DNA of 43,729 bases, from contig NZ_VMQU01000039.1 in the NCBI RefSeq assembly GCF_007714205.1, forward strand, positions 1-43,729, written 5' to 3'. Under the pieces are notes generated by a model, which saw only the letters and a list, made by a program, of their open reading frames with translations, made no database searches and was not told the DNA's origin. This document shows positions 18,374-29,841 of this stretch, in pieces. Position numbers and translations under genes: made by a program. This DNA comes from Mycobacterium helveticum. GTDB lineage: Bacteria; Actinomycetota; Actinomycetes; Mycobacteriales; Mycobacteriaceae. Position 1 is the stretch's first letter. Every line of letters begins with the position of its first letter.

Positions 18374-18446
18374 GGCCCCGTCGTCTAGCGGCCTAGGACG
18401 CCGCCCTCTCACGGCGGTAGCGTGGGTTCGAATCCCATCGGGGCTA
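18374..18446 (+). tRNA. tRNA-Glu (CUC)
   Basis: 73-nt cloverleaf. GGCCCCG pairs with CGGGGCT in the acceptor stem, with one terminal G-T pair, and A as discriminator. The anticodon stem CCGCC/GGCGG encloses CTCTCAC with anticodon CTC. The T arm GTGGGTTCGAATCCCAT is canonical. CCA is not encoded. It follows tRNA-Gln by 124 bp in the same direction. Confidence 0.95.
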
Positions 18447-18467
18447 CAAAGACCGTTCACCGGTCAC

Positions 18468-18980
18468 TCACCGGCCGGTCTCCAGCACGGCCGGTGCGGT
18501 GGAACCGCCCACCGGCATGTGCGGCAACCCGAGCTTGCGGTGGTCCCACGAGCGGGCGCGGCGGGGGACGATGCGCACACAGACCCGCTTGTTCATCATC
18601 TGGTCGACGAACGGCTTCATGTCGTCGGTGTAGGGACCCGTATAGCGCTCCCACACGCTGACCCCCACGCGGTGCGAGACCTCGGGGTCGTCGATGATCT
18701 CCGCCACGCCCTCGAAGGAAACCCCGCGCAGGGTGTCGTAGGTGTGGCCGTCCTCGATCAGGAAGCTGACCCGCGGATCCCGTCCGAGGTTGACCGCTTT
18801 CTGCGACTTGGCTTTGGTTTCCAGCCAGATCTCGCCGTCGACGACGGCGTACCACATGGCGGTCAGGTGCGGCTGGCCGTCGGAGCCGATGGTGGCCAGC
18901 GTGCCGGTGCGGCTCTTGACGACGAAGTCGGCGATCTCGTCCGAGGACATGACGATGCTCGCGCGCTGATTGGTTCCCAT
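18468..18980 (-). CDS. PPOX-class (split-barrel) F420/flavin-dependent protein
   Basis: 170 residues of the pyridoxamine 5'-phosphate oxidase-like fold; counterpart of Rv2991. Evidence: TGTLATIGSDGQPHLTAMWYAV (strands 1-3), DGEIWLETKAKSQKAVNLGRDPRVSFLIEDG with the phosphate-binding Lys residues, and the VSFEGVAEII strand. In actinobacteria this subgroup commonly binds F420 rather than FMN, so an F420H2-dependent reductase is plausible, but the substrate is unknown. The F420-pathway gene fbiD is 8 kb away, though not linked in an operon. Confidence 0.88.
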   Translation of the reverse strand: MGTNQRASIVMSSDEIADFVVKSRTGTLATIGSDGQPHLTAMWYAVVDGEIWLETKAKSQKAVNLGRDPRVSFLIEDGHTYDTLRGVSFEGVAEIIDDPEVSHRVGVSVWERYTGPYTDDMKPFVDQMMNKRVCVRIVPRRARSWDHRKLGLPHMPVGGSTAPAVLETGR

Positions 18981-19031
18981 GGGTAGTCAGTCTGGCAGGC
19001 GTCACCGCGCGACCCGCTCCGAGTCTGCGCC

Positions 19032-19103
19032 GGTGGCGCCGAACCTGCGCTCACCGCGTGCCACCGCGCGATTGCGACGCGCTGGACGCAGGCTCGGCGT
19101 GAA
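19032..19103. repeat. Imperfect inverted repeat between PPOX and IclR genes
   Basis: CGCCGAACCTGCG and CGCAGGCTCGGCG are complementary except for one base and bracket about 35 GC-rich bases. It lies in the gap between two minus-strand genes and may form a terminator for the IclR gene. Confidence 0.45.
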
Positions 19104-19104
19104 G

Positions 19105-19806
19105 TCAGAGCCGCCGGGTCAGTGCCTCGGCGGCCGACAACAGGTCGGCGGCCCAGCGCGCCCCGGGCCGCCGACCGATCCGGTCGATCGGCCCGGACAC
19201 CGATATCGCGGCGACGACGACACCGCGCCCGTCGCGCACCGGCGCCGACACGCTGGCCACCCCCGGCTCCCGTTCGGCGACGCTCTGCGCCCAGCCGCGC
19301 CGGCGCACCTCGGCCAGCGTCCGGTCGGTGAATTTCGCCATCGGCAGAACGGCCTTCCGGGTCGCCGCGTCGCTATGGGCCAGTAGCACTTTGGCCCCCG
19401 AGCCGGCCGTCATCGGCAGCCTCGCCCCGACCGGGACCGTATCGCGAAGGCCGGCAGCCGGTTCCAGAGCGGCCACGCAGACCCGCGACGTGCCCTCGCG
19501 GCGGTACAGCTGAACACTTTCGCCGGTCGTCTCGCGCAACTCGGGCAGTACGGCCGCGCCGGCGGCCAGCAGGGGATCGTGCACGCGGGTCGCCAGTTCG
19601 CTGACGGCGGGTCCGAGGCACCAGCGGCCGTCGTCGTCGCGCGCCAACAGGCGGTGGACCTCGAGTGCGGCCGCCAGCCGGTACGCGGTGGCCCGCGGCA
19701 AGCCGGTGCGCTCGCACAGTTCGGCTAATCCGCACGGCGATTCGGCGACCGTGTGCAGGACGCCCATCGCTTTGTCGAGGACGCCGATGCCGCTATGCTG
19801 TCTCAC
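19105..19806 (-). CDS. IclR-family transcriptional regulator
   Basis: 233 residues, as in Rv2989. The N-terminal winged helix-turn-helix covers residues about 8-65 (GIGVLDKAMGVLHTVAESPCGLAELCERTGLPRATAYRLAAALE), and the C-terminal IclR effector domain about 75-233 includes the family motif SAPVRDGRGVVVAAISVSGP. It is divergently placed from leuC with a 91-bp gap. Related actinobacterial regulators (NdgR/AreB of Streptomyces) bind in this same leuC upstream interval and control leucine synthesis, so control of leuCD is a good inference. Confidence 0.93.
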   Translation of the reverse strand: MRQHSGIGVLDKAMGVLHTVAESPCGLAELCERTGLPRATAYRLAAALEVHRLLARDDDGRWCLGPAVSELATRVHDPLLAAGAAVLPELRETTGESVQLYRREGTSRVCVAALEPAAGLRDTVPVGARLPMTAGSGAKVLLAHSDAATRKAVLPMAKFTDRTLAEVRRRGWAQSVAEREPGVASVSAPVRDGRGVVVAAISVSGPIDRIGRRPGARWAADLLSAAEALTRRL

Positions 19807-19836
19807 GAAGAGATACTAGCGTCTCGCATAGTGAGA
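19801..19836. promoter_or_regulatory. Candidate IclR operator in the iclR-leuC interval
   Basis: TCTCAC (19801-19806) and GTGAGA (19831-19836) are inverted copies 24 bp apart. Between them GAGA and TCTC form a smaller nested pair. The site covers the start of the regulator gene and lies 62 bp before leuC, so one bound protein could control both directions. Confidence 0.45.
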
Positions 19837-19897
19837 TCACCAGTCCTGATCTGCGAGCGGGCCGCAAACAAACGAGGCGAAACGAGGCGAGGTCGAA

Positions 19898-21358
19898 ATG
19901 GGATCGCAGCGCAAGGCGTCTGGCACGGGTGCGCCGCGCACCTTGGCCGAAAAGGTGTGGGACGACCACGTTGTGGTACCCGGTGGCGGTCCAGAACAGG
20001 CGGGGGCACCCGACTTGATCTATATCGACCTGCATCTGGTGCACGAGGTGACCAGTCCTCAGGCTTTCGACGGCCTGCGCCTGGCCGGGCGCCCGGTGCG
20101 CCGGCCCGACCTGACGCTGGCCACCGAGGACCACAACGTGCCCACCGTCGACATCGACAAGCCCATCGCCGATCCGGTGTCGCGCATCCAGGTCGACACA
20201 TTGCGGCGCAACTGCGAGGAATTCGGTGTCCGGCTCTATCCGATGGGCGACATCGAGCAGGGCATCGTGCACGTCGTCGGACCCCAATTGGGGCTGACGC
20301 AACCGGGAATGACGGTCGTCTGTGGCGACAGCCACACCTCCACCCACGGCGCGTTCGGGGCGCTGGCCATGGGCATCGGCACCTCGGAGGTCGAGCACGT
20401 GCTGGCCACCCAGACGCTGCCGCTGCGGCCGTTCAAGACGATGGCGGTCAACGTGGATGGGGGGGTCGACGGGCGGCTGCCCGACGGGGTGACCGCAAAA
20501 GACGTCATCCTGGCGCTGATCGCCCAGATCGGCACGGGCGGCGGGCAGGGCCACGTCATCGAATACCGGGGCAGCGCCATCGAATCGCTGTCCATGGAGG
20601 GCAGGATGACGATCTGCAACATGAGCATCGAAGCGGGCGCCCGGGCCGGGATGGTGGCGCCCGATGACACCACGTACGAATTCCTGCGGGGCCGCCTGCA
20701 CGCGCCGACCGGCGCGCACTGGGACGCCGCGATGCGGTACTGGCGGCAGCTGCGCACGGACCCCGGCGCCACCTTCGACACCGAGGTCCACCTCGACGCA
20801 ACCTCGTTGAGCCCGTTCGTCACCTGGGGCACCAACCCCGGCCAGGGGGTGCCGTTGGCGGCGGCCGTCCCGGATCCCGCGCAGATCGCCGACGAGGGCG
20901 ATCGGAGAGCCGCCGAGAAAGCCCTGGCGTACATGGACCTTCAACCGGGTACTCCCATGCGCGATATCGCGGTCGACGTGGTGTTCGTCGGCTCGTGCAC
21001 CAACGGCCGTATCGAAGATCTGCGTGCCGTGGCCGAGGTGTTGCGGGGCCGCAGGGTCGCCCACGGGGTCCGGATGCTCGTGGTACCGGGCTCCATGCGG
21101 GTGCGCGCACAGGCCGAAGCCGAAGGGCTGAATGAGATTTTCACCACAGCGGGCGCGGAATGGCGGCAGGCCGGATGCTCGATGTGCCTGGGGATGAACC
21201 CGGATCAGCTTGCGCCGGGGGAGCGCTGCGCCGCCACGTCCAACCGCAACTTCGAAGGCCGGCAGGGCAAGGGCGGCCGCACACATCTGGTTTCGCCGGC
21301 CGTGGCCGCCGCCACGGCGATCCGCGGAAGATTGTCCGCCCCCGCGGACCTGAACTGA
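19898..21358 (+). CDS. leuC: 3-isopropylmalate dehydratase, large subunit
   Basis: Aconitase-family [4Fe-4S] enzyme that isomerises 2- to 3-isopropylmalate in leucine synthesis, with LeuD. 486 residues; the first 12 and a short [11 protein letters not shown] insert make it slightly longer than the 473-residue M. tuberculosis protein. The cluster ligands are the Cys in VGSCTNGR and the two in [35 protein letters not shown] is conserved. The upstream ribosome site is weak (GAGGCGAGG). Cotranscription with leuD is likely, since the gap is 21 bp. Confidence 0.97.
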   Translation: MGSQRKASGTGAPRTLAEKVWDDHVVVPGGGPEQAGAPDLIYIDLHLVHEVTSPQAFDGLRLAGRPVRRPDLTLATEDHNVPTVDIDKPIADPVSRIQVDTLRRNCEEFGVRLYPMGDIEQGIVHVVGPQLGLTQPGMTVVCGDSHTSTHGAFGALAMGIGTSEVEHVLATQTLPLRPFKTMAVNVDGGVDGRLPDGVTAKDVILALIAQIGTGGGQGHVIEYRGSAIESLSMEGRMTICNMSIEAGARAGMVAPDDTTYEFLRGRLHAPTGAHWDAAMRYWRQLRTDPGATFDTEVHLDATSLSPFVTWGTNPGQGVPLAAAVPDPAQIADEGDRRAAEKALAYMDLQPGTPMRDIAVDVVFVGSCTNGRIEDLRAVAEVLRGRRVAHGVRMLVVPGSMRVRAQAEAEGLNEIFTTAGAEWRQAGCSMCLGMNPDQLAPGERCAATSNRNFEGRQGKGGRTHLVSPAVAAATAIRGRLSAPADLN

Positions 21359-21379
21359 CCGACTGACAAGGGGATGAGC

Positions 21380-21976
21380 ATGGAAGCCTTTCGCACCCAT
21401 ACCGGTATCGGCGTGCCGCTGCGGCGCTCCAACGTCGACACCGACCAGATCATTCCGGCGGTCTTTTTGAAGCGGGTCACCCGAACCGGTTTCGAGGACG
21501 GCCTGTTTGCCACCTGGCGCTCGGATCCCTCATTCGTGCTGAACCTCAGCCCCTTCGACCGAGGCTCGGTCCTGGTCGCCGGGCCCGATTTCGGGACCGG
21601 CTCGTCGCGTGAGCACGCGGTGTGGGCGCTCATGGACTACGGCTTCCGGGTGGTCATCTCCTCGCGCTTCGGCGACATCTTCCGGGGCAACGCGGGCAAG
21701 GCGGGCCTCCTGGCGGCGGAAGTTTCTCAAGACGGCGTCGAGCTTCTCTGGAAGCTCATCGAGCAGAGTCCGGGCCTGGAAATCACTGCCAACCTTCAAG
21801 ATCGAAATATCACCGCCGGAACGGCGGTGCTGCCGTTCAACATTGACGATCACACCGCCTGGCGATTGCTCGAGGGACTCGACGATATAGCCCTTACGCT
21901 GCGGAAACTCGACGATATCGAGGCTTTCGAGGCGACCCGTCCCGAGTGGAAACCCCGCATTTCGCCCACCCGTTGA
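21380..21976 (+). CDS. leuD: 3-isopropylmalate dehydratase, small subunit
   Basis: Swivelling-domain subunit that completes the isopropylmalate isomerase active site with LeuC. AAGGGG at 21368-21373 is 6 nt from ATG 21380, which gives 198 residues as in Rv2987c; the ATG at 21374 directly touches the ribosome site and is disfavoured. Motifs: [19 protein letters not shown] at about residues 17-35 and [17 protein letters not shown] around 69-85. The protein is complete. Confidence 0.96.
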   Translation: MEAFRTHTGIGVPLRRSNVDTDQIIPAVFLKRVTRTGFEDGLFATWRSDPSFVLNLSPFDRGSVLVAGPDFGTGSSREHAVWALMDYGFRVVISSRFGDIFRGNAGKAGLLAAEVSQDGVELLWKLIEQSPGLEITANLQDRNITAGTAVLPFNIDDHTAWRLLEGLDDIALTLRKLDDIEAFEATRPEWKPRISPTR

Positions 21977-22124
21977 CGTCCCGCCGGGCACCGAATTGGG
22001 GGCCCGGCGGCCGCGGTGGCCCGGCCGATTTCGGGGGCATCCCACGAGTCAAGGGCGGCAACCGGATTGCGAAATTTACGGTTAGCCGGTCCTGAAATTG
22101 CGCGTGGCTCTTGGAAATTTGCCG

Positions 22125-22138
22125 GGTAAAGGTTTACC
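22125..22138. promoter_or_regulatory. Short palindrome upstream of hupB
   Basis: GGTAAA-GG-TTTACC, two 6-bp inverted arms, lies 56 bp before the hupB ATG in an otherwise AT-richer 217-bp gap. It may be an operator or part of a promoter; no clear -10/-35 pair could be assigned. Confidence 0.3.
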
Positions 22139-22193
22139 GTGTGCACTAGTCGGTTCCAAAAAAACGCGGGACCAATGGCTTCGGAGGGTATGG

Positions 22194-22775
22194 ATGAACA
22201 AAGCAGAGCTCATTGACGTGCTCACAGAGAAAATGGGCTCGGACCGTCGGCAGGCGACCGCCGCCGTCGAGAATGTCGTCGACACCATCGTGCGTGCGGT
22301 GCACAAGGGCGAAAGCGTCACCATCACCGGGTTCGGCGTCTTCGAACAGCGTCGGCGCGCGGCGCGGGTTGCCCGCAACCCGCGTACCGGCGAGACGGTG
22401 AAGGTGAAGCCCACGTCCGTTCCGGCATTCCGGCCCGGTGCCCAGTTCAAAGCGGTTGTGTCTGGGGCGCAGCGTCTCCCGGCCGAGGGTCCCGCCGTCA
22501 AGCGCGGTGTCGTAGCCGCGAGTGCGGCCAAGAGGGCGGCGAAGAAGGCGCCGGCCCGCAAGACGGCCGCCAAGAAGACCGCCGCGACGAAGGCCCCGGC
22601 GAAGAAGGCCGCGACCAAGGCCCCGGCGAAGAAGGCCGTGACCAAGGCCCCGGTCAAGAAGGCCGTGACCAAGGCCCCGGTCAAGAAGGCCGTGACCAAG
22701 GCCCCGGTCAAGAAGGCCGCGGCGAAGGCCCCGGCCAAGAAGGCGGCGGCAACGTCGCGACGCGGCCGCAGGTAG
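22194..22775 (+). CDS. hupB: Histone-like DNA-binding protein HupB
   Basis: Nucleoid protein with an HU domain (residues 1-90: [15 protein letters not shown]..., the DNA-gripping arm [22 protein letters not shown]) fused to a Lys/Ala/Pro-rich histone H1-like tail (about 100-193). GGAGGG at 22183-22188 supports ATG 22194. At 193 residues it is about 20 shorter than the 214-residue M. tuberculosis protein, mostly in the tail. The tail is built of PAKKA-type repeats encoded by 27-bp DNA units. It compacts the chromosome, and its tail is acetylated and phosphorylated in other mycobacteria. A very strong hairpin follows the stop. Confidence 0.97.
   Translation: MNKAELIDVLTEKMGSDRRQATAAVENVVDTIVRAVHKGESVTITGFGVFEQRRRAARVARNPRTGETVKVKPTSVPAFRPGAQFKAVVSGAQRLPAEGPAVKRGVVAASAAKRAAKKAPARKTAAKKTAATKAPAKKAATKAPAKKAVTKAPVKKAVTKAPVKKAVTKAPVKKAAAKAPAKKAAATSRRGRR
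22587..22748 (+). repeat. Six 27-bp tandem units in the hupB tail
   Basis: Units of nine codons, (T/A)KAP(A/V)KKA(A/V), start at 22587, 22614, 22641, 22668, 22695 and 22722. The second and third PVKKAV units (22641-22694) are identical at the DNA level, indicating recent duplication. Changes in number stay in frame and would lengthen or shorten the cationic tail. Confidence 0.9.
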
Positions 22776-22785
22776 GCAGTCCACA

Positions 22786-22829
22786 GCGAATACCCTTCGG
22801 GGGCAGTGATGCCCCCGAAGGGTATTCGC
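22786..22829. terminator. Perfect 20-bp hairpin between hupB and mutT1
   Basis: The 20-base arm at 22786-22805 is exactly complementary to 22810-22829, with a GTGA loop. It starts 10 bp after the hupB stop and ends 3 bp before the stop of the convergent mutT1. It is a strong bidirectional terminator without a U tract, a form usual for mycobacteria. Confidence 0.75.
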
Positions 22830-22832
22830 GTG

Positions 22833-23780
22833 TCAGGTGCGGACGTTGGCGGCCAGCGGGCCGCCGATGTGATCGGCTGCCGTCAGCCGTCCGTCCGACA
22901 AGGACAGCACCCAGGCGCTGCCCTTGGTGTTGCGCGACGTGTCGGGGCGCAGGCGGTCGCGTTCGCACCACCAGGCGATCAGGTCGGGAATCACCTTGCC
23001 CTGGGTGCAGATGACGGGTGTGCCCGGCTGCGCGGCGATCTGCAGGGTCCGCTCCCGGCCGCGGCTCGGGTCCTCGGCGTAGGCCTCCTCGGTCAGGGCG
23101 GTCTCGTTGTGGATCGGCACACCGAGTTCGGCCGCAAGCGGTTCCACCGTCTGGTGGCAGCGGACCCGGTCGGCCGCGTAGACGTCGGTGGCGCCGAAAG
23201 CCATCAGCTGCGGAACCAGCGCCTCGGCCTGGGCCCTGCCCCGCTTGTCCAGCGGCCGCAGGGCGTCATCGCCGGAGAACCGTGATCTGCTGCCCGCCGT
23301 GCCGTGCCGGACCACGAGGACGGTGTGCGTTTCTGCTGGCCGCTTGGTGAAGCGGCGCAACACTTTCCGGTCGTGCGGGTAGCTCAGCCTGCCCATCGCG
23401 TCGGCGACCGGCAACCAGATCAGCTCGTCGACCTCCTTGCCCGGCGCGAATTCGCCGCCGGTGCTGCGTGCCGCCCAGTAGTACACCTTCTTGGTGCCCT
23501 GGGCGACGGGGTAACTCACCGAGGTGAGCCGCCTGCCGAGAATGGCGTGGTGACCGGTCTCCTCGCACACCTCGCGCACGGCGGCCACCGGTACCGTCTC
23601 ACCGGGGTCGACCTTGCCTTTGGGAAGCGACCAGTCGTCGTAGCGGGGGCGGTGGATCACGGCGATCTCGACGGCCGGACCGGCCGGGCCGGACCCGCCG
23701 GCCCGCCACAGCACCGCCCCTGCGGCGTAGATGATCCGGCTCCCCGAGCGCCGATCAGCGGGCGGGTTGTGGCTCGGCAA
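22833..23780 (-). CDS. mutT1: MutT1: Nudix hydrolase with C-terminal histidine phosphatase
   Basis: Two-domain sanitation enzyme that hydrolyses 8-oxo-dGTP/8-oxo-GTP and related nucleotides in mycobacteria. The Nudix box [22 protein letters not shown] is at residues about 55-76. The C-terminal histidine-phosphatase (RHG) domain starts at [12 protein letters not shown] near residue 155 and has the second catalytic His region later. 315 residues; Rv2985 has 317. The start codon is TTG at 23780, supported by an AGGAG 5-6 nt upstream. It is upstream-adjacent to ppk1 on the same strand. Confidence 0.95.
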   Translation of the reverse strand: MPSHNPPADRRSGSRIIYAAGAVLWRAGGSGPAGPAVEIAVIHRPRYDDWSLPKGKVDPGETVPVAAVREVCEETGHHAILGRRLTSVSYPVAQGTKKVYYWAARSTGGEFAPGKEVDELIWLPVADAMGRLSYPHDRKVLRRFTKRPAETHTVLVVRHGTAGSRSRFSGDDALRPLDKRGRAQAEALVPQLMAFGATDVYAADRVRCHQTVEPLAAELGVPIHNETALTEEAYAEDPSRGRERTLQIAAQPGTPVICTQGKVIPDLIAWWCERDRLRPDTSRNTKGSAWVLSLSDGRLTAADHIGGPLAANVRT

Positions 23781-23851
23781 CTTGGCTCCTGCAGGTCAAT
23801 TCGGCCAGGCTTGTCCGCGTCCGGGTGCGAGCTGGAAAGCTACCACACCCC

Positions 23852-26038
23852 TCAGTGGCTCCGGTGCCGATCCATCAATGAAATCTGGTGGTCGCGCACG
23901 ATGCGGCCGTCGTGCGGCATCGCCGTCCATTGGCCGTCGGCGTGCAGCTCCCAGCAGCGGGTGGACGGGTCCAGCGCGGACTCGAACAGGTCGTCGAGCT
24001 GGGCTGTCAGCTTCGGGTCCTTGACCTGAGCCAGCACCTCCACGCGCCGGTCGAGGTTGCGGTGCATCATGTCGGCGCTGCCGATCCAGAACTCGCTGAT
24101 GTTGCGGAAATGGATGATCCGCGAATGTTCGAGGAAGCGCCCCAGGATGGAACGGACCACGATGTTCTCGGAGAAGCCTTCCGCGCCGGGGCGCAGCGCG
24201 CAGATCCCGCGTACCACGATCTCGACCCGAACCCCGGCCTGCGACGCGCGGTAGAGCGCGTCGATGACCTGCTCGTCGACGAGCGCGTTCATCTTCATCC
24301 GGATCCGGCCGCCACCGCGTTCCCGGTGCGCGGCGATTTCGCAGTCGACACGTTCGATGATGCCGGTGCGAATCCCGTGGGGGGCCACCAAAAGGTTGCG
24401 GTAGGACAATTTACGCGAATAACCGGTCAGCGAGTTGAAGAGGTCGGTCAGGTCCGCGCCGATATCCGGTGCCGCGGTCAGCAGACCGATGTCCTCGTAC
24501 AACCGCGCGGTTTTGCTGTTGTAATTGCCCGTCCCGATGTGGCAGTAGCGCCGGATCGCCGGGCCTTCGCGCCGCACCACCAGGCATGTCTTGCAGTGCG
24601 TCTTGAGTCCGAGGAGCCCGTACACCACGTGCACGCCCGCCTGCTCGAGTTCGCGGGCCCACCGGATGTTGGCCTGTTCGTCGAAGCGTGCCTTGAGTTC
24701 GACCAGTGCCACCACTTGCTTTCCGGCCTCGGCGGCCTCGACCAGCGCCCGGACGATCGGCGAGTCACCCGACGTGCGGTACAGCGTCTGTTTGATCGCC
24801 AGCACGTTGGGGTCGGCGGCGGCCTGCTCGACGAACCGTTGCACGCTGGTCGAGAACGAATCGTAGGGATGGTGCACCAGCACGTCACCCTCGCGCAGCG
24901 TCGAGAAGATGCTCTTGGGGGTTTCCCGGTCGGCGAACGCGGGATGTGTATCCGGAACGAAGGCCGCGTCTTTGAGCCCCGGGCGGTCCAGCCCGTAGAC
25001 CTGCCACAACGACGACAGGTCGAGGAGGCCGGGCACCTCGATGACGTCACCGGGGTGCACGTCGAGTTCGCGCAGCAGCAACTCGAGCATGCTCTCGGTC
25101 ATGTCGTCGGCGATCTCGAGGCGCACCGGCGGACCGAAGCGCCGGCGCGCCAATTCCCGCTCCATCGCCTGCAACAGGTCTTCGTCGCGGTCTTCCTCAA
25201 CCTCCATGTCGGCGTTGCGGGTGATGCGGAACGCGTGGTGCTCCACGATCTCCATGCCCGGGAAGAGCTCCGGAAGAAAAGCCGCGATCAGTTCCTCCAT
25301 CGGTAGGTAACGGACCACGGCCGGCCCGTCGATCCCGTCGTCGGGGCCGTCGAGTTCGACGAAGCGGTCGACGTTGTTGGGCACCTTCACCCGGGCGAAG
25401 TGCTGGTTGCCGTGCTCGGGTTGCCGCACGCTGACCGCCAGGTTCAGGCTCAACCCGCTGACGAACGGGAACGGGTGAGCGGGGTCGACGGCCAGCGGCG
25501 TCAGGACGGGGAAGACCTGCTCGGTGAAATAGGTCGACAACCGTTCTCGTTCAAATTGATCCAGATCGGCCCACGTGACGATGTGGATACCTTCGGCGGC
25601 GAGCGCCGGTCGCACCGAATCGAGGAACACCCGTGCGTGCTGGCTGGCGATCTTCTGGGTCTGCTCGCCGATGACGGCCAGTTGCTCGCGCGGCGTCAGG
25701 CCGTCGGCGGAACGGACCGACAGCCCCATCTCGTCGCGGCGTTTGAGGCCGGCCACCCGCACCATGTAGAACTCGTCGAGGTTGGAAGCGAAGATCGCCA
25801 GGAACTTGGCCCGCTCCAGCAGCGGCAGCGAGCTGTCGGCCGCCAGCGCGAGGACGCGGGAGTTGAAGTCCAGCCAGCTGAGTTCCCGGTTCAGGTAACG
25901 GTCTTCCGGCAGGTCGGTGCTGGCGGCCGGAGTGGTCGCGGGTGGTGCCGACACTGCGGGGTCGTCCGCGTGCCATGCGCTCTCGTCGGGACGGGGTTGC
26001 GCTTCGGTATCGGTCACGATGTGATCATTGCTCATCAC
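23852..26038 (-). CDS. ppk1: Polyphosphate kinase 1
   Basis: Transfers the gamma-phosphate of ATP reversibly onto inorganic polyphosphate chains. 728 residues from GTG 26038; an ATG follows at 26035. The first 45 residues are a variable acidic/Pro-Ala extension. The N-terminal domain starts at [17 protein letters not shown]; the PLD-like catalytic domains carry [19 protein letters not shown] with the autophosphorylated His near residue 480, and a second His in [11 protein letters not shown] near 500. It is membrane-associated in other bacteria and involved in stress response and SigE control in mycobacteria. Complete and collinear with Rv2984. Confidence 0.97.
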   Translation of the reverse strand: MMSNDHIVTDTEAQPRPDESAWHADDPAVSAPPATTPAASTDLPEDRYLNRELSWLDFNSRVLALAADSSLPLLERAKFLAIFASNLDEFYMVRVAGLKRRDEMGLSVRSADGLTPREQLAVIGEQTQKIASQHARVFLDSVRPALAAEGIHIVTWADLDQFERERLSTYFTEQVFPVLTPLAVDPAHPFPFVSGLSLNLAVSVRQPEHGNQHFARVKVPNNVDRFVELDGPDDGIDGPAVVRYLPMEELIAAFLPELFPGMEIVEHHAFRITRNADMEVEEDRDEDLLQAMERELARRRFGPPVRLEIADDMTESMLELLLRELDVHPGDVIEVPGLLDLSSLWQVYGLDRPGLKDAAFVPDTHPAFADRETPKSIFSTLREGDVLVHHPYDSFSTSVQRFVEQAAADPNVLAIKQTLYRTSGDSPIVRALVEAAEAGKQVVALVELKARFDEQANIRWARELEQAGVHVVYGLLGLKTHCKTCLVVRREGPAIRRYCHIGTGNYNSKTARLYEDIGLLTAAPDIGADLTDLFNSLTGYSRKLSYRNLLVAPHGIRTGIIERVDCEIAAHRERGGGRIRMKMNALVDEQVIDALYRASQAGVRVEIVVRGICALRPGAEGFSENIVVRSILGRFLEHSRIIHFRNISEFWIGSADMMHRNLDRRVEVLAQVKDPKLTAQLDDLFESALDPSTRCWELHADGQWTAMPHDGRIVRDHQISLMDRHRSH

Positions 26039-26128
26039 CCCCGTGTGCTGCTACCGGCGGATGGACATCCATCCGCCGTTGGTGTGAAGTTCACCCCGCG
26101 GACGGATCCCGCACGGGGCCGGCCGGCC

Positions 26129-27948
<1,820 letters not shown>

Positions 27949-27974
27949 GGGCGACCCGTGCGCCGCGCAGCCGG

Positions 27975-27980
27975 TAGCCT
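27975..27980 (+). promoter_or_regulatory. -10 box upstream of ddlA
   Basis: TAGCCT ends 9 nt before the ddlA GTG at 27990, with no Shine-Dalgarno between; a leaderless or very short-leader transcript is likely in addition to read-through from gpsA. Confidence 0.45.
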
Positions 27981-27989
27981 CTCCATATT

Positions 27990-29138
27990 GTGGATGCCTC
28001 CGACCGGCCGCCAGCTCCGCCACCCGATGGCCGCGTGCGCGTCGCCCTCGTCTTCGGCGGCCGCAGCAACGAGCACGCCATCTCCTGCGTGTCGGCGGGC
28101 AGCATCCTGCGCAACCTCGACCGGCGGCGGTTCGACGTGGTCGCGATCGGCATCACCCCGGAAGGTGCCTGGGTGCTCACCGACGGCGATCCCGATGCGT
28201 TGGCGATCACCGATCGCCGGCTGCCGGAGGTGACGACCGAATCGGGCACCGAGCTGGCCCTGCCGGCGGATCCGCGGCGCGGCGGCCGCCTGGTGTCGCT
28301 GCCCACGGGCGCCGGTGCGGCGCCGGCCCGGTTGCTCGGCGAGGTCGACGTGGTGTTCCCGGTGCTGCACGGCCCCTACGGCGAGGACGGCACCGTCCAG
28401 GGGCTGCTCGAACTCGCCGGTGTGCCCTATGTGGGCGCGGGGGTGCTGGCCAGTGCGGCCGGCATGGACAAGGAGTTCACGAAGAAGCTGCTGACGGCCG
28501 AGGGACTACCCGTCGGCGCGCACGTCGTGCTGCGCCCGTCGCGCGCGGCCCTGCGGCCCGAGGAACGCGAGCGGCTGGGCCTGCCGGTCTTCGTCAAGCC
28601 CGCCCGCGGCGGATCCTCGATCGGTGTCAGCCGGGTGTCGAGCTGGGACGCGCTGCCGGCCGCCGTCGCCGGCGCCCGCCGGCACGACCCGAAGGTGATC
28701 GTCGAGGCGGCGGTCAACGGCCGCGAGCTGGAGTGCGGCGTGCTCGAGATGCCGGACGGCACCGTGCGGGCCAGCACGCTGGGGGAGATCCGGGTGGCCG
28801 GGGTGCGCGGCCGCGAGGACGGGTTCTACGACTTCGCGACCAAATACCTCGACGACGCAGCCGAATTGGACGTGCCCGCGAAGGTCGACGACGACATCGC
28901 CGCCACCGTGCGCGAATTGGCGATCCGGGCGTTCCGGGCCGTCGACTGCCAGGGGTTGGCCCGCGTCGACTTCTTCCTGACCGACGACGGCCCGGTGATC
29001 AACGAGATCAACACCATGCCGGGATTCACCACGATCTCGATGTTCCCGCGGATGTGGGCGGCCAGCGGCGTGGACTACCCGACCCTGTTGACGACCATGA
29101 TCGACACGGCGCTGGCCCGCGGGACGGGCCTGCGCTGA
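27990..29138 (+). CDS. ddlA: D-alanine--D-alanine ligase
   Basis: ATP-grasp enzyme that joins two D-Ala for peptidoglycan precursor synthesis; target of D-cycloserine. 382 residues from GTG 27990. N-terminal [16 protein letters not shown] has the HE-type substrate motif, followed by [20 protein letters not shown], the ATP-binding [15 protein letters not shown], and the C-terminal Mg-binding [22 protein letters not shown]. All key residues are present. Orthologue of Rv2981c. Confidence 0.97.
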   Translation: MDASDRPPAPPPDGRVRVALVFGGRSNEHAISCVSAGSILRNLDRRRFDVVAIGITPEGAWVLTDGDPDALAITDRRLPEVTTESGTELALPADPRRGGRLVSLPTGAGAAPARLLGEVDVVFPVLHGPYGEDGTVQGLLELAGVPYVGAGVLASAAGMDKEFTKKLLTAEGLPVGAHVVLRPSRAALRPEERERLGLPVFVKPARGGSSIGVSRVSSWDALPAAVAGARRHDPKVIVEAAVNGRELECGVLEMPDGTVRASTLGEIRVAGVRGREDGFYDFATKYLDDAAELDVPAKVDDDIAATVRELAIRAFRAVDCQGLARVDFFLTDDGPVINEINTMPGFTTISMFPRMWAASGVDYPTLLTTMIDTALARGTGLR

Positions 29139-29157
29139 GCGTGCATCCGGCCAACGC

Positions 29158-29757
29158 CTAGTCCGGGCGGCCCGGGTCGATCGGCACCGCCGCGACGGCG
29201 CGGTCGATCACGTCGGAGATCTCCTGGATGGGCGTCGGCCCCGAGTCCGGCGGCAGCGTCAGCGCCACGTACACCGGCCGGTCCACCGTGTACCACGTGA
29301 AGGCCGCCGCGTCGGTCGTTGGGAGACCGGGACCGGCGGATTGTTCCCCGGCAGCCGTCTCGAACCACTGCACGCGGTCGACGACCTGGATCGGCGACCC
29401 CACCACGAAGCCGGCGGGCCGGTCCAGCCCGCAGCGCAGCACGACGGGTTCGCCCCGGGGGTCGGCGCGCCATGCGGCCGCGCCGTGAGGCGCCGGCTGC
29501 GCCAGCGGTGCGCGCCGGTAGGTGCCCAGCCGTTGCGGCAGCGCGCGGTCCAGCGCCCGGCACGCGGGATCGTCGGCATGGGGCGCGGACGTCGACGGAA
29601 GGGCGACCGGTGCCGGCGGGCCCTCCCGGTTCGCCGCGATGGCCAGCGCCACCCCGATCGTCACGACGGCCAGTGCCACCGCGGCGATGAGCACCGCGCG
29701 CGGCGGTCCCGCGTCGGCACCCGGGTCGTCGGGAGCGGTGGCCGGGTCGGTCGTCAA
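29158..29757 (-). CDS. DUF3515 membrane-anchored protein
   Basis: 199 residues, TTG start at 29757, with AAGGAGG about 10 nt upstream. Residues 1-20 are cytoplasmic and acidic, a single transmembrane helix spans about 21-42 (LIAAVALAVVTIGVALAIAA), and the remaining extracytoplasmic domain has conserved ACRALDRALPQRLG, CGLDRP and WYTVDRPVYVAL segments of DUF3515. Two Cys residues (about 66 and 108) could form a disulfide. Positional counterpart of Rv2980; function unknown. It is divergent from thiL. Confidence 0.85.
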   Translation of the reverse strand: MTTDPATAPDDPGADAGPPRAVLIAAVALAVVTIGVALAIAANREGPPAPVALPSTSAPHADDPACRALDRALPQRLGTYRRAPLAQPAPHGAAAWRADPRGEPVVLRCGLDRPAGFVVGSPIQVVDRVQWFETAAGEQSAGPGLPTTDAAAFTWYTVDRPVYVALTLPPDSGPTPIQEISDVIDRAVAAVPIDPGRPD

Positions 29758-29841
29758 CGCCCCCGTGCCTCCTTCTCGTACACTGGCGCGGTCCGCTCGC
29801 GCGGGCAGGTACCGAACTTACCGCAGGTCGCAGGAGGTGCT

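Noticed and set aside
22587..22748. Repeat array considered as a CRISPR
   Set aside because: Units are contiguous, codon-phased and without spacers; it is the hupB coding tail.
29341..29841. N-terminal extension of thiL back to 29341
   Set aside because: Antisense to the DUF3515 gene, Arg-rich; ThiL homology starts just after GTG 29842.
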